A DNA stretch of 64,000 nt, from positions 1 to 64,000 of the forward strand of contig MSXO01000012.1 in assembly GCA_002083615.1 (NCBI GenBank), given 5' to 3'. Below are positions 43,033 to 52,819 of the stretch, piece by piece. Every line of letters begins with the position of its first letter. Within the stretch, counting starts at the first letter, position 1. The stretch comes from Proteobacteria bacterium ST_bin11 (GTDB lineage: Bacteria; Pseudomonadota; Gammaproteobacteria; Methylococcales; Methylomonadaceae). A program made the translations under genes and the position numbers. The notes below the pieces were generated by a model. The model was not told the DNA's origin and made no database searches. It saw only the letters and a list, made by a program, of their open reading frames with translations.

Positions 43033-44394
43033 CTAGGCAAACAGACTTAATAAACCGTTACTGGCAATGGCTCTGCCAGCTTCAATTTCTTCGAGAATAG
43101 TGTTGGATGTATCAGTTGCCGCATTATCGGTTTGGCTTTGACCTTGATTATTGCCGCCGCGATTTTGCTCACCCGCCGTTTGAAAGGACTCGCGTCCCGG
43201 TCTTTGTTCGGATTGCTGCTGGGACACGTTAACATCGGCCAAATTCAAGTTTTGCCCGCCCAACATTTCACGCAACTTGGGGATAGCAGCCTCTATTGCG
43301 TCCCTGACCGCCGCATGTTGGGCGGTAAAGACCACACTGGCTTGATCCTGATTCACATCGATCTTGATTGAAATTGGCCCCAGATGCTCAGGATTAAGTC
43401 GTATTTCGGCGGAAGGCACCGCTTGCTTGTGCATCCATAGCAGCTTTTCACCCAAATCGGTGTTCCACTCCGGATGACTCAAATGTTTTTCTATCGCTGG
43501 TGCCGGCGCTTGTCCGGCATTATTTATCGATTTGTTTAGTTGCGCGATGTCGGCCGTCACTCTCGACAAGCCAACCTCACCTTCGCTAACGCCGACAACA
43601 TTCTTCGTAGAATTGCTCTGGTCGCTTTGAAATGCATTGGCCGCGCTGTCCTGCGAAAATTGCTGCGCCGCTCCGTCCTCCGCGGCGAGGGCTTTGGCAA
43701 AACCACTCTCGACCGCCAAACCTTTGCGCCCTTCGTCCGCACCATTCAATGCCGACAGGGCTTCTTTTTTGGCATCCATACCTAATAACTCAGGACTGTT
43801 TTTAAGGGCCGACATCGCCTCGCTGGTTGCGACCGCTGATTTTAATACTTCATTTAAATTATTGGCGTTATCCACAACCTGCAAAGGCTGAGTCTGCACG
43901 CCTGCCAAAAGCCCTGCTTTAGCCGCTCGCTCATCTAAAGTCTCGCTATTTTCCGCCGCGACGTCGGCAAAATTTTCTTGATTCGCAGGCAAAGGCGATA
44001 ACGGCAGGGTTTGTTGTGTGGTGCCGGCAGCCTCTAGGCCCTGTAGATATTGCAAAACATCCGCCAAGGCTTGCATGGTATCGTCCAGATCAATGTCCTG
44101 GCCCACTTTAGTTGCCGTCGGCAAACTCTTGCCGAACAGCGCGGTAAAATCCTGCAGGCTCTGACTACTCAAGGGGTCCGTCCCGATACCGCCAAGCTGC
44201 TGCATATTCGCCAAGCCAGCCCCTCCTGCCGCACCGTTGTTTAACAAACTATTCTGTAATTGCGCGAGTTGCTCAAGCAATTTCGCCGAAAATACGCCAG
44301 CACCAGCGCTTTCGCTTAACAGGCCCGCAGTCGCCGGGCCGGCACCATCGGCGGAGGATAATAGCGACAACGGATTCGAACCTTGGATATTCAT
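43033..44394 (-). CDS. fliK: Flagellar hook-length control protein
   Basis: The 453-residue protein has a long low-complexity, Ala/Gln/Ser-rich N-terminal ruler. The conserved C-terminal domain lies near residues 310-400: AEIRLNPEHLGPISIKIDVNQDQASVVFTAQHAAVRDAIEAAIPKLREML. A Gln-rich tail follows. It ends hook growth and switches the export apparatus to filament proteins. It lies 27 bases after fliJ, in the class order fliE-F-G-H-I-J-K. Confidence 0.93.
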   Translation of the reverse strand: MNIQGSNPLSLLSSADGAGPATAGLLSESAGAGVFSAKLLEQLAQLQNSLLNNGAAGGAGLANMQQLGGIGTDPLSSQSLQDFTALFGKSLPTATKVGQDIDLDDTMQALADVLQYLQGLEAAGTTQQTLPLSPLPANQENFADVAAENSETLDERAAKAGLLAGVQTQPLQVVDNANNLNEVLKSAVATSEAMSALKNSPELLGMDAKKEALSALNGADEGRKGLAVESGFAKALAAEDGAAQQFSQDSAANAFQSDQSNSTKNVVGVSEGEVGLSRVTADIAQLNKSINNAGQAPAPAIEKHLSHPEWNTDLGEKLLWMHKQAVPSAEIRLNPEHLGPISIKIDVNQDQASVVFTAQHAAVRDAIEAAIPKLREMLGGQNLNLADVNVSQQQSEQRPGRESFQTAGEQNRGGNNQGQSQTDNAATDTSNTILEEIEAGRAIASNGLLSLFA

Positions 44395-44421
44395 GGCATT
44401 TCTCCTGACATTTTTATTTAA

Positions 44422-44874
44422 TCAAGCACTTCCCGTGCCATCCTTTCGTCCTGATCGCGCAGCCCGGTCGTCTTGCTCGGCCTGTTCACGTTTTTGTTCT
44501 ACTTTCATTTCGTCAACCAAGGCCAAATCGCTGACTTTTTGCAAACTCTTGGTTCGCTGATGCGCGTCTTCCCAACGTTTTCGCGCCCGCTGCACCTCGC
44601 GCTGATGGTTGCTTACCGTCTGCTTTTGGCTTTCTATCGCCTGATCGAGCTTGTCGGCAAAAGCCCTGAATTCCATCAGCTGACTAATGTTGATGCCGGC
44701 CTGCTGTCTAAGGGCGAATTTAACTTGATAATCCAGCCGATAATTTTCTAGATTGTCGAGTTGCGACGACTGCTCTTGCAGCTTCTGCTGAGCGACGCCC
44801 ATCGCCTCTAAAGCGTCACGTTCCTGACGCGCGTGCAGATCGATTATGACCTTTAGCCGTTGCGACTTTTTCAT
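44422..44874 (-). CDS. fliJ: Flagellar export protein FliJ
   Basis: The 150-residue protein is almost wholly helical and charged, as expected of the coiled-coil FliJ that docks between the FliI ATPase ring and FlhA. It starts with ATG sharing one base with the fliI stop (TAATG). Confidence 0.88.
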   Translation of the reverse strand: MKKSQRLKVIIDLHARQERDALEAMGVAQQKLQEQSSQLDNLENYRLDYQVKFALRQQAGINISQLMEFRAFADKLDQAIESQKQTVSNHQREVQRARKRWEDAHQRTKSLQKVSDLALVDEMKVEQKREQAEQDDRAARSGRKDGTGSA

Positions 44875-46223
44875 TAGCTAGCCAGCAACTGCGCTAACTC
44901 ATTCAGACTCCTGCTCAAGTCCACCGACTCGTCCATGCTTTGTTGCAAAAAATCCATGATCGCCGGATTCTTTTCGATGGCCTTATCAATCCGCGGATCG
45001 GCGCCGGCCCGATAGGCTCCAACGCTGATTAAATCTTTGTTCTGTTGATAGGTGGAATACAAACGCCGTAAATCGCGCGCCATTTGCAGATGTTCCGGCT
45101 CGATGATATCCGGCATCACCCGACTGATAGACGCTTCAATATCGATTGCCGGATAGTGTCCAGATTCGGCCAAGGAACGGGACAGCACCACATGGCCGTC
45201 GAGCACACCTCGCGCCGCGTCGGCAATGGGATCGTTGGTGTCGTCGCCTTCCGCGAGCACGGTATAAAACGCGGTAATCGAACCGCCACCTTCGTCTCCG
45301 TTACCGGCGCGTTCCACCAATTGGGGTAATTTCGCGAATACTGAGGGCGGATAGCCCTTAGTGGCCGGCGGTTCGTCTATCGCCAAAGCAATTTCCCGAT
45401 ACGCCTGCGCATAACGGGTCAAAGAGTCCATCAGTAACAAGACATCCAGGCCTTGATCGCGAAAATACTCGGCGATACTGGTCGCCAGCAGCGCACCATG
45501 CACGCGCATTAACGGCGAATCGTCAGCCGGCGAGGCCACTACCACCGCTCGGCGTAAACCTTCTTCACCGAGAATCTTCAGAACAAACTCGTTAACCTCT
45601 CGACCCCGTTCACCGACCAAACCCACCACGACCACATCGGCATTGGTAAATTTGGTCATCATCCCCAACAACACGCTTTTGCCGACACCTGTACCGGCAA
45701 ACAAGCCCATCCGCTGACCACGACCGACGCTGAGTAAGGAATTAATCGCCCTAACGCCGACATCCAAGGCTTCGCGGATCGGCTTGCGACTGAGCGGATT
45801 GATGGTTGTGCCAGCCAATGAGACTTTGGCGTCGGTATCCAACGGCCCTTTGCTGTCCAAAGGTCTACCGGCTCCATCGAGTACGCGACCCAATAGGCCA
45901 AACCCAACATTGGCAAGGCTATTTTTACCCATCGGAATCACCCGACAGCCTGGCTCCAGGCCATGCGTATCACCCGTGGGCATTAAAAATAAGCGGGAGC
46001 CACCAAACCCAACGACTTCACCCGTGATAATTCTGCCGGACTTGGTGATAATTTGGCACAAGGAACCGATTGCAGCGCGACAACCTTCCGCCTCTAAGGT
46101 CAAACCCACCATACGCGACAATTTGCCTTCGACCACCAACTCAGGCGGATCGGCAGCCAATCTTTCCCGATACGGCTGCACGCGCGCCAACCACAAATCG
46201 GAACGATCAGATCTGGGAATCAT
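44874..46223 (-). CDS. fliI: Flagellum-specific ATPase FliI
   Basis: The 449-residue protein is the ATPase of the flagellar type III export apparatus. GLFAGTGVGKSVLLG is the Walker A loop (near 170-184), and LLLMDSLTRYAQAYREIALAIDEPPATKGYPPSVF is the typical F1-beta-like part. Its start overlaps the fliH stop by 4 bases (ATGA). Confidence 0.97.
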   Translation of the reverse strand: MIPRSDRSDLWLARVQPYRERLAADPPELVVEGKLSRMVGLTLEAEGCRAAIGSLCQIITKSGRIITGEVVGFGGSRLFLMPTGDTHGLEPGCRVIPMGKNSLANVGFGLLGRVLDGAGRPLDSKGPLDTDAKVSLAGTTINPLSRKPIREALDVGVRAINSLLSVGRGQRMGLFAGTGVGKSVLLGMMTKFTNADVVVVGLVGERGREVNEFVLKILGEEGLRRAVVVASPADDSPLMRVHGALLATSIAEYFRDQGLDVLLLMDSLTRYAQAYREIALAIDEPPATKGYPPSVFAKLPQLVERAGNGDEGGGSITAFYTVLAEGDDTNDPIADAARGVLDGHVVLSRSLAESGHYPAIDIEASISRVMPDIIEPEHLQMARDLRRLYSTYQQNKDLISVGAYRAGADPRIDKAIEKNPAIMDFLQQSMDESVDLSRSLNELAQLLAS

Positions 46224-46924
46224 CGCGCCATATCCTCACGACGCTCGCCGCCCAGCACTGCAGCTATCACCGCAGCGACACGACTTTCGACACTAGCATC
46301 GATTCTGGACACTTCCGTTTCGACAGTGCAACCGCCACGACTCAAGAGTGGGTTTTCCTGCAAGCGCCAGGGCGGCATGTTTTCATCAAGTTTTAACGCA
46401 GTACGAACTAAGGCCGCGTCCTCGGGGTGCAAGTTGACGGTCACTTTCTGAGAAGCCAGCGGCAAGGCATTGATTGCCTCTCTGACCACACCAACGATCT
46501 CCCCCGGTTCCAACTTTAATTCACGGCGGACTAATTGACTGGCTATGGCAATGGTCAATTTCACCAGTTCCTGCTCGACAGATTCATCGAGTTGTTTGAA
46601 AGGTTCGCCAAGGGCTTCCAGCAAACGGGTGAACTCGGCCGCCTGATCTTGCAACAAATGCAGGCTTTCTTCATAGCCTTTATGATGCCCCGCTGTAAAC
46701 CCTTCCTTTTGTCCTTCCGCATAGCCCTGCTGCTTACCTTGTTCGAAGGCTTCGGCGTAGGCTTGCTTCTGGATTTCCTCAATCTGCTCGGCGGTCAATA
46801 CTTCGGTCACATCTTCCAGTTCGACCGCTTCGGAGCGCGGATTACTGAAATCCTGCAGATTGGTCCATCTATCCAGAGCTTGCAGCTCGGACTCGGAAAA
46901 CTTATTACTCTTAGACGAACTCAT
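46220..46924 (-). CDS. fliH: Flagellar assembly protein FliH
   Basis: The 234-residue protein controls the FliI ATPase. The centre has glycine-spaced heptads (AEAFEQGKQQGYAEGQKEGFTAGHHKGYEESL) typical of FliH, followed by a V-ATPase E-like C-terminus. ATG 46924 (MSSSKS) lies within the last codons of fliG and is preferred over GTG 46936. Confidence 0.93.
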   Translation of the reverse strand: MSSSKSNKFSESELQALDRWTNLQDFSNPRSEAVELEDVTEVLTAEQIEEIQKQAYAEAFEQGKQQGYAEGQKEGFTAGHHKGYEESLHLLQDQAAEFTRLLEALGEPFKQLDESVEQELVKLTIAIASQLVRRELKLEPGEIVGVVREAINALPLASQKVTVNLHPEDAALVRTALKLDENMPPWRLQENPLLSRGGCTVETEVSRIDASVESRVAAVIAAVLGGERREDMAR

Positions 46925-47921
46925 CGCCACCGCCACTGCCGCCTAAGGCTATTTCACCGGCATCGGACAAGCGTTTGGCTATCGCCAGAATATCTTTTTG
47001 CGCAGCTTCAACTTCGCTCAGCCGCGCAGGTGGCGCTGCTTCCAAATCGTCGCGAAGCATTTCTGCCGCGCGCCTGGACATGTTGGCAAAGACTTTGTCA
47101 CGTAAACCGGCTTCGACACCCCTTAAGGCCAGCAACAATTGATCGGTGGACACTTCGCGCAACAGCGTTTGAATTCCGCGATCATCGACATTAATCAAAT
47201 CGCCGAACACGAACATTTTATCCTGGATGCGTTGACCCAAATCGGCGTTGGCTTCGTTGATATCTTGCATCATCGGATCGCTGACACCGCTCTCTATAAA
47301 GTTGAGAATATTGGCGGCCGCGTCGATACCGCCGATTTGCGAGGATTTTACCCCATCGCTGCCGGTCAGCTGTTTCTCCATGATGTCGTCCAATTCGCGT
47401 AATGCCGCTGGCTGCACGCCTTCCAGAGTGGCGATGCGCATTAAAATATCCGAGCGCATGTTTTCCGGCAGCAACGTTAATACGTCGGCGGCCTGATCGG
47501 CGTCCAGCAAGGACAAGATAATGGAGATAATTTGCGGATGTTCCAGGCGGATCAAGTCAGCAATGGAACGGGTATCCATCCACTTCAGCTGTTCGATACC
47601 TTTGCTGTTGGCACCTAACAAAATGCGATCGATAATGCTGCCGGCTTTATCCGCACCCAGTGCATTAGTCAGCATGTTGCGGATGTATTCGTCGGAATCA
47701 AGCCCCAGGCCGGTTTCGTTTTTAATTTCGATAATGAATTCTTCCAGCACCTCGTCAACCATGCCGGAGGTGATCGGGCCGAGCTGCGCCATGTTCGAAC
47801 CGATCAACTGCACTTCTTTCGGCCCCATATGCTTCAACACCGAGGCGGCTCTATCCTGTCCCACTGCCAATAGCAGCAGCGACGCCCGTTGCGCATGCGT
47901 TAATTTGTCTTGATCAGCCAT
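46911..47921 (-). CDS. fliG: Flagellar motor switch protein FliG
   Basis: The 336-residue rotor protein shows the N-terminal part that meets FliF (LTHAQRASLLLLAVGQDRAASVLKHMGPKEV), the EHPQ motif (RLEHPQIISIILSLLD) and the C-terminal torque domain with charged residues (MFVFGDLINVDDRGIQTLLREV). The start overlaps the fliF end by 8 bases. Confidence 0.97.
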   Translation of the reverse strand: MADQDKLTHAQRASLLLLAVGQDRAASVLKHMGPKEVQLIGSNMAQLGPITSGMVDEVLEEFIIEIKNETGLGLDSDEYIRNMLTNALGADKAGSIIDRILLGANSKGIEQLKWMDTRSIADLIRLEHPQIISIILSLLDADQAADVLTLLPENMRSDILMRIATLEGVQPAALRELDDIMEKQLTGSDGVKSSQIGGIDAAANILNFIESGVSDPMMQDINEANADLGQRIQDKMFVFGDLINVDDRGIQTLLREVSTDQLLLALRGVEAGLRDKVFANMSRRAAEMLRDDLEAAPPARLSEVEAAQKDILAIAKRLSDAGEIALGGSGGGDEFV

Positions 47922-49665
47922 CGTCTTTTAACCAGGTTTTGATCACTTGCGCGACCAATTTAGGATCTTCGTCGATCAGTTTTTGTACGTATTCCAAGCG
48001 TTTTTCGTAACTTTGTGGAGCTTCGAGTAACAATAAATCTTCTACGCCAGTGGTAATAGTGCGTACTTCGCCGGTTTCCTCATCGACCGAGACCGCCACA
48101 GCCACCGGCTTGCCGCTCTCGTCGAAACGTACTACGCCACCAGTGGCTTCAGCAATTGCTTTGGCCTGTTCGAGCGCCTCTAATTGTTCTTCCTTAGCAA
48201 TCAAGGTACGCAGACCAGGCCGCAATACCCCTAGAATCAGCAGCAAGACTACGGCAACAGCAGCCAACTGTTTCAGCGCACTGGCAAACCAGGCTTGTTG
48301 CCAAATAGGCTCGGAAGGTACTTCTTCCAGTGCATCGGGCAATCTGAACGCAACGTTGGTGACCGTCACCTGATCGCCACGGCTAGTATCGTACCCAACG
48401 GCCTGTTTAACCAAATCGCGAAGTTGATTCAGTTCTTCTTGCGAATAAGCCACCAGATTAGCCTTACCGTCGGCTTGCACCACTTTTTTATCATCAACCA
48501 CCACCGCTACCGACAATCGTCTCAGGGCACCAGTGGCGAGTTTAGTATGGGTGATGGTTTTATCCAGCTCGTAATTGCGGGTGGCGTTTTTATTGGATGA
48601 GCCGGAACCGGATTCCGCGGCAGCTTGTTTTTCTTGGCCACTGGCTACTTCCGGTGCGGTACCCGTTGGCGGCGGTTGGTTGGATAATGCACCGGGTACA
48701 CCTTGTACTTTGGACAAGGAACTGTTTTCCTCCTGGGTTTGCTCACTGCGCAAGGCCGGCAAATCCGGGTTAAACATTTCCTGGGTCTTTTCGGTGACGG
48801 TAAAGTCCACGTCAGCGGAAATTTGCGCCCGCATGCCGTCACCGCCAACCAATGGGGTTAGGATGTTTTCGATACGTCCACGCAGGTGTTCTTCTATATT
48901 TGTCTTGTATTCGAACTGCTTGCTGGACAAGGACATATCTTCGCCGCCTTCCTTGCTGTTCAACAAGCGACCCTTCTGATCCACAACCGTCACTTGACTG
49001 GCTTCCATCAAAGGTACACTGGAAGCGACCAGATGGATAATGGATTCGATTTGTTCTTTTTCCAGGGTACGGCCTTGATACAGCTCCACCACCACCGAGG
49101 CACTGGGCTTCTTACGTTCGCGGACAAATACCGACTGCACCGGAACGGCCAACAGCACTTTCGCGGATTTAACGTTTTGAATGGTTTGAATGGTCAGGGC
49201 AATTTCGCCTTCCAAGGCCCTTTGAAAACGCATTTGCTCGACATTTTTGCTGGTGCCAAAGCCATTGTCTTTATCCAACAGCTCGTAACCCAAACTCGCA
49301 CTGCGCGGCAGACCTTGTGCGGCTAATTGCAGTTTCAGTTCCCGAACATTTTCCGTTGGCACCATGATTGCCCCGGATCCGGTTTCGACTTTGTAGTCCA
49401 CATTCAACTTCGTCAACGCGTCGAGAATTTCTGCGGAATCTTTTTCTGCCACGCCGGAAAACAGTAAATCGTAAGACGGTGCCTGCGACCATAACACCAC
49501 CGCCAAGCCCATCGCCACGCTGAATGCCAAGCCCAACATAAGAACAAGCTGGCGAAGCATCGGCATTTTGCTTAGGCTTTTCAGGGCGGGATGCATTTTG
49601 TCGGCGCTTGCCACACTCAGTTGGCTATTGGCCTCCATCGGTAGATTTCTGTCTAGTTCGCTCAT
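47914..49665 (-). CDS. fliF: Flagellar MS-ring protein FliF
   Basis: The 583-residue protein forms the membrane ring. It has an N-terminal membrane helix (LVLMLGLAFSVAMGLAVVLWS), two ring-building domains (YDLLFSGVAEKDSAEILDAL; KVLLAVPVQSVFVRERKKPSASV), a variable linker, a second membrane helix near residue 460 and a C-terminal tail that binds FliG. The length is normal for the family. Confidence 0.97.
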   Translation of the reverse strand: MSELDRNLPMEANSQLSVASADKMHPALKSLSKMPMLRQLVLMLGLAFSVAMGLAVVLWSQAPSYDLLFSGVAEKDSAEILDALTKLNVDYKVETGSGAIMVPTENVRELKLQLAAQGLPRSASLGYELLDKDNGFGTSKNVEQMRFQRALEGEIALTIQTIQNVKSAKVLLAVPVQSVFVRERKKPSASVVVELYQGRTLEKEQIESIIHLVASSVPLMEASQVTVVDQKGRLLNSKEGGEDMSLSSKQFEYKTNIEEHLRGRIENILTPLVGGDGMRAQISADVDFTVTEKTQEMFNPDLPALRSEQTQEENSSLSKVQGVPGALSNQPPPTGTAPEVASGQEKQAAAESGSGSSNKNATRNYELDKTITHTKLATGALRRLSVAVVVDDKKVVQADGKANLVAYSQEELNQLRDLVKQAVGYDTSRGDQVTVTNVAFRLPDALEEVPSEPIWQQAWFASALKQLAAVAVVLLLILGVLRPGLRTLIAKEEQLEALEQAKAIAEATGGVVRFDESGKPVAVAVSVDEETGEVRTITTGVEDLLLLEAPQSYEKRLEYVQKLIDEDPKLVAQVIKTWLKDDG

Positions 49666-49683
49666 GGCTTATTTTCCAATAAC

Positions 49684-49995
49684 CTACATCGACATACCCA
49701 TCACGTCCTTATAGGCATCCACCAGTTTATTACGGACCTGGAGCATGGCCTGAAAGGAAACGCTGGCTTTTTGCGAGGCAATCATTACTTCCGCCAAACT
49801 GACGTCGCTCTGCCCCATCTCAAACGATTTAGCCATACCGCTGGCGGTTTGCTGGGTATTGTTCACGGCGTCGATGGATTGTTTCAACATGGCGGCGAAA
49901 TCGCCGGACGTGTCGCTAGGCTGCGGCTTGGCGCCGGCCTCTATGGACATTGCCCGCATCTGTGCGAGCACTTGGTTAACATTCATATCTGACAT
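49684..49995 (-). CDS. fliE: Flagellar hook-basal body protein FliE
   Basis: The 103-residue protein links the MS ring to the rod. The C-terminal half (SDVSLAEVMIASQKASVSFQAMLQVRNKLVDAYKDVMGMSM) is canonical. It is the first gene of the fliE-K run and has a sigma-54-type promoter 37-51 bases upstream. Confidence 0.97.
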   Translation of the reverse strand: MSDMNVNQVLAQMRAMSIEAGAKPQPSDTSGDFAAMLKQSIDAVNNTQQTASGMAKSFEMGQSDVSLAEVMIASQKASVSFQAMLQVRNKLVDAYKDVMGMSM

Positions 49996-50030
49996 GATAA
50001 TGACTCTTTTAGGTTGCCTTGCTTATCACA

Positions 50031-50046
50031 AGCATTTTTTAAGCCA
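50031..50046 (-). promoter_or_regulatory. Sigma-54 promoter of the fliE operon
   Basis: On the minus strand TGGCTT...ATGCT gives -24 GG and -12 GC exactly 10 bases apart, close to the TGGCACG-N4-TTGC consensus. It lies in the 55-base gap between fleR and fliE. In Pseudomonas and Vibrio the equivalent fliE promoter is activated by FleR/FlrC with RpoN. Confidence 0.75.
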
Positions 50047-50050
50047 AGAT

Positions 50051-51433
50051 TTAACCAGGCACCATCACACCGGCTTCCTTCATCCGCGCAATTTTGTAGC
50101 GCAGAGTGCGTGGACTGATACCTAGCTTGGCCGCTGTGGTTTTCCGGCTGCCGCTAACGTCGCGTAACATTTGCAAAATAATTTTTTCCTCGGCCGAACG
50201 CACGCCGTCTCCCAAGCTGCCTAGCTCGAACTGACTCTCGTGGCTATCGGCTTGCCGAGACTCTGCGGCAAGACTTTGCACCGCAGTGGGCAAACTCGGC
50301 AAAACCAACAGGTCTTCCTCAAAAATCAGGTCGTTGGCGCTTATTTGACTCCGGCTCTTCAGGATCAGTGCGCGCTGCACCACATTTTCCAATTCTCTGA
50401 CATTACCCGGCCAACTGTATTCGGATAACTTGATCATTGCCGTCTCGTCAAAGCTGCAAGCCGGTTTCCCGGCCGGACTATGCTTATTCACCAACTCCTG
50501 CGCCAGCGGCAAAATATCGCCGACCCGCTCCCGGAGTGGCGGAATTCTGATCGGAAATACGCTCAATCGAAAATACAAATCTTCGCGAAACCGGCCATCG
50601 TGCACGTATTCTTTCAATTTCCGGTTGGTAGTCGCCAAAATTCTGACGTTCAGTGATATCTTTCGGTGACTGCCCAGCCGCTCAACTTCTTTTTCCTGCA
50701 AGACTCTCAACAATTTAGCTTGCAGCGAAATATCCATCTCCGAAATTTCGTCCAACAACAAAGTACCGCCCTGCGCCAGTTCGAACTTACCGGGTGCGGA
50801 TTGAATCGCGCCGGTAAATGCGCCTTTCTCATAACCGAACAACATCGCTTCCAACATATTTTCCGGAATCGCCGCGCAATTGATGGCCTCAAATGGGCCG
50901 GCATGATAATGCGAATTCCGATGAATATAGCGGGCTAAAACTTCCTTACCAGTGCCGCTCTCACCCTCCAGCAGCATGGTCACATCGGTTCTTGCTACTT
51001 TACTAGCCAGCGCATAAAGCTTTTTCATCCGCTCGTCTGCCACTACGCGCTCGTTGAGCTCCGGGACTTGCAAGGTGACTAACGACGTGACTTTATCCAC
51101 AAGCAACTCCGCTTCGAAGGGTTTGATCAAGTAATCAGCCGCGCCGGATTGCATGGCTTCCACCGCTTTGGGGATGGTGCCGTAAGCCGTCATTAACAAC
51201 ACCGGCAACTGCTCGAATTTTTGCTGAATGTTCTGCAACAGCTGAAAACCGTCCATCACCGGCATTTGCACATCGCTGACTACCAGTTTCACTGCATATT
51301 TAGTCAACTGACTCAGCGCCTCGATACCGTTTTTAGCTGAGATTACCCGATAGCCTTCAATTTCCAAGGTATCGCAGAGCGCCTCACATAAAGCCATGTC
51401 GTCTTCGACGATAAGCACATCATACTGTTTCAT
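50051..51433 (-). CDS. fleR: Sigma-54 response regulator of flagellar genes (FleR/FlrC)
   Basis: The 460-residue protein has a receiver domain with the phospho-acceptor Asp in VVSDVQMPVMDG (near 53). The AAA+ domain has GESGTGKEVLARYIH and the GAFTGA loop that contacts sigma-54. A Fis-type helix-turn-helix ends it (TTAAKLGISPRTLRYKIARM). The start overlaps fleS by 14 bases, and fliE follows at once, the Pseudomonas fleSR-fliE order. It probably activates the sigma-54 promoter just downstream. Confidence 0.93.
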   Translation of the reverse strand: MKQYDVLIVEDDMALCEALCDTLEIEGYRVISAKNGIEALSQLTKYAVKLVVSDVQMPVMDGFQLLQNIQQKFEQLPVLLMTAYGTIPKAVEAMQSGAADYLIKPFEAELLVDKVTSLVTLQVPELNERVVADERMKKLYALASKVARTDVTMLLEGESGTGKEVLARYIHRNSHYHAGPFEAINCAAIPENMLEAMLFGYEKGAFTGAIQSAPGKFELAQGGTLLLDEISEMDISLQAKLLRVLQEKEVERLGSHRKISLNVRILATTNRKLKEYVHDGRFREDLYFRLSVFPIRIPPLRERVGDILPLAQELVNKHSPAGKPACSFDETAMIKLSEYSWPGNVRELENVVQRALILKSRSQISANDLIFEEDLLVLPSLPTAVQSLAAESRQADSHESQFELGSLGDGVRSAEEKIILQMLRDVSGSRKTTAAKLGISPRTLRYKIARMKEAGVMVPG

Positions 51434-52625
51434 AATTTTGCTCCTTTTTGGCAGTAACGGCGGATAAGCCCAGGGTGTATTGGCTGATACAAGGCAGATT
51501 CAGGATAAATATCGTCCCCTGCCCCTGTGTCGAACGGCACTTGATGCTGCCACCATGCGCACGTGCCACGCTATCGACCACCGCCAAACCGAGGCCGGTG
51601 CCGTTGGACTTGGTGGTGTAAAACGGTTCGAATAATTTGGTTTGTTGTGCCGGAGCGATACCCGGCCCGTCATCCGCAACTGTTATGTCGATACTACCTA
51701 AATCGCTACGCTGCACAGTCAAAGCAATTTTGCGCGCACCAGCCTCTGCGGCGTTGTTGATTAAATTCAATAATGCCCCCCGCAGCGCGTCTTGATTCCC
51801 CAACAATTGATCGGCACTGATTCGGTTTTCAATGCTTAATTCGCCGGCAAAACTTTCCGCCGCGTCGGCAAGATGAGCCAGAAGGTGCGGTAACGAAAAA
51901 CTTTGCATCGCCATCCGGCCCTGTTTGGCGAAAATCAGCATATCGTTAACTTGACGTTCCAGGTAATGCAGGCGCTCCAAAATTTTCTCGGCGAACTGTT
52001 GACGCTTCTCCTCGGCTATTGCGGGCTTGTTCATTTGTGACGCATACAGAATCGCAGTCGCCAACGGCGTGCGGACCTGATGTGCCAGACCAGCCACCAT
52101 TTCCCCCATCGCACTCAGTTGCTTGTGTTGGGCCAAGGTATCTTGCAACGAGCGTAGCTCGCTGACATCCGAGAGCAGGATGATTTGTTCGGAGTCATTA
52201 CCTAAGGCGCTGTGTGTAATATTGACTTTGCGTCCATCGCTGAGCTGGCGTTCATGCGGAGACTCGAAAACCGGCTGCAGACTTCGCGCCGCCACACTCG
52301 ACCAGAATTGGCCCAGCAAGGGCTCGCCCAAAAAGTCTACGGAGTGGACATTACAATCGACAATCAAACCTTGCGCATTCAGGACAATAACCGCCGCGGG
52401 CAAGGCCGCCAAAATCTGCTGCAAGCGGCTGGCGAGCTTTTCCTTCTCGATTAGCGTATTCAGACGCTCGCTGCGGGCGGATTGCAAGTCACGATTGAGT
52501 TTGGCCATTTGCTCTTCCAAACCCTGATAAGAATGCGCCAGATTTTCCGACAACTCGTTAAATATCCTGAACGCGTCGGTTAAGCGCTCGGTTTTTTGTT
52601 GGTGATGAAGCTCTAAAGTACTCAT
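51420..52625 (-). CDS. fleS: Flagellar sensor histidine kinase (FleS/FlrB)
   Basis: The 401-residue soluble kinase has an N-terminal coiled coil, a PAS-like domain (about 70-170: LAALPAAVIVLNAQGLIVDCN) and the H-box AGLAHQVRTPLATAILYAS. The ATPase domain has ADDGPGIAP and TTKSNGTGLGLAVVDSVARAHGG. No membrane segment is present, in line with FlrB-type kinases. I chose ATG 52625 (MSTLEL); a longer in-frame start lies at 52664. Confidence 0.92.
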   Translation of the reverse strand: MSTLELHHQQKTERLTDAFRIFNELSENLAHSYQGLEEQMAKLNRDLQSARSERLNTLIEKEKLASRLQQILAALPAAVIVLNAQGLIVDCNVHSVDFLGEPLLGQFWSSVAARSLQPVFESPHERQLSDGRKVNITHSALGNDSEQIILLSDVSELRSLQDTLAQHKQLSAMGEMVAGLAHQVRTPLATAILYASQMNKPAIAEEKRQQFAEKILERLHYLERQVNDMLIFAKQGRMAMQSFSLPHLLAHLADAAESFAGELSIENRISADQLLGNQDALRGALLNLINNAAEAGARKIALTVQRSDLGSIDITVADDGPGIAPAQQTKLFEPFYTTKSNGTGLGLAVVDSVARAHGGSIKCRSTQGQGTIFILNLPCISQYTLGLSAVTAKKEQNYETV

Positions 52626-52758
52626 ATTTAGTCGCCCAATGAAATGTCTAGGCATTAAAAGCAAAATTCAGGCCAGTTAAACTTAAATATCAAAAACAAA
52701 CACTTATAAATTATTAGTCAAGTATTTGACGACATGAAGCCAGCGATTAGCGTCGAAC

Positions 52759-52773
52759 TGGTGACGAGTTAGC
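52759..52773 (+). promoter_or_regulatory. Weak sigma-54-like element before prsT
   Basis: TGG and GC are spaced 10 bases apart 47 bases before the prsT ATG; the remaining positions fit the consensus poorly. It is listed because exosortase-system genes depend on RpoN in some relatives. Confidence 0.25.
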
Positions 52774-52819
52774 TTTGCGACTATGCTATGTCCATACTTA
52801 AGCAACTCCCCATTTCGTT

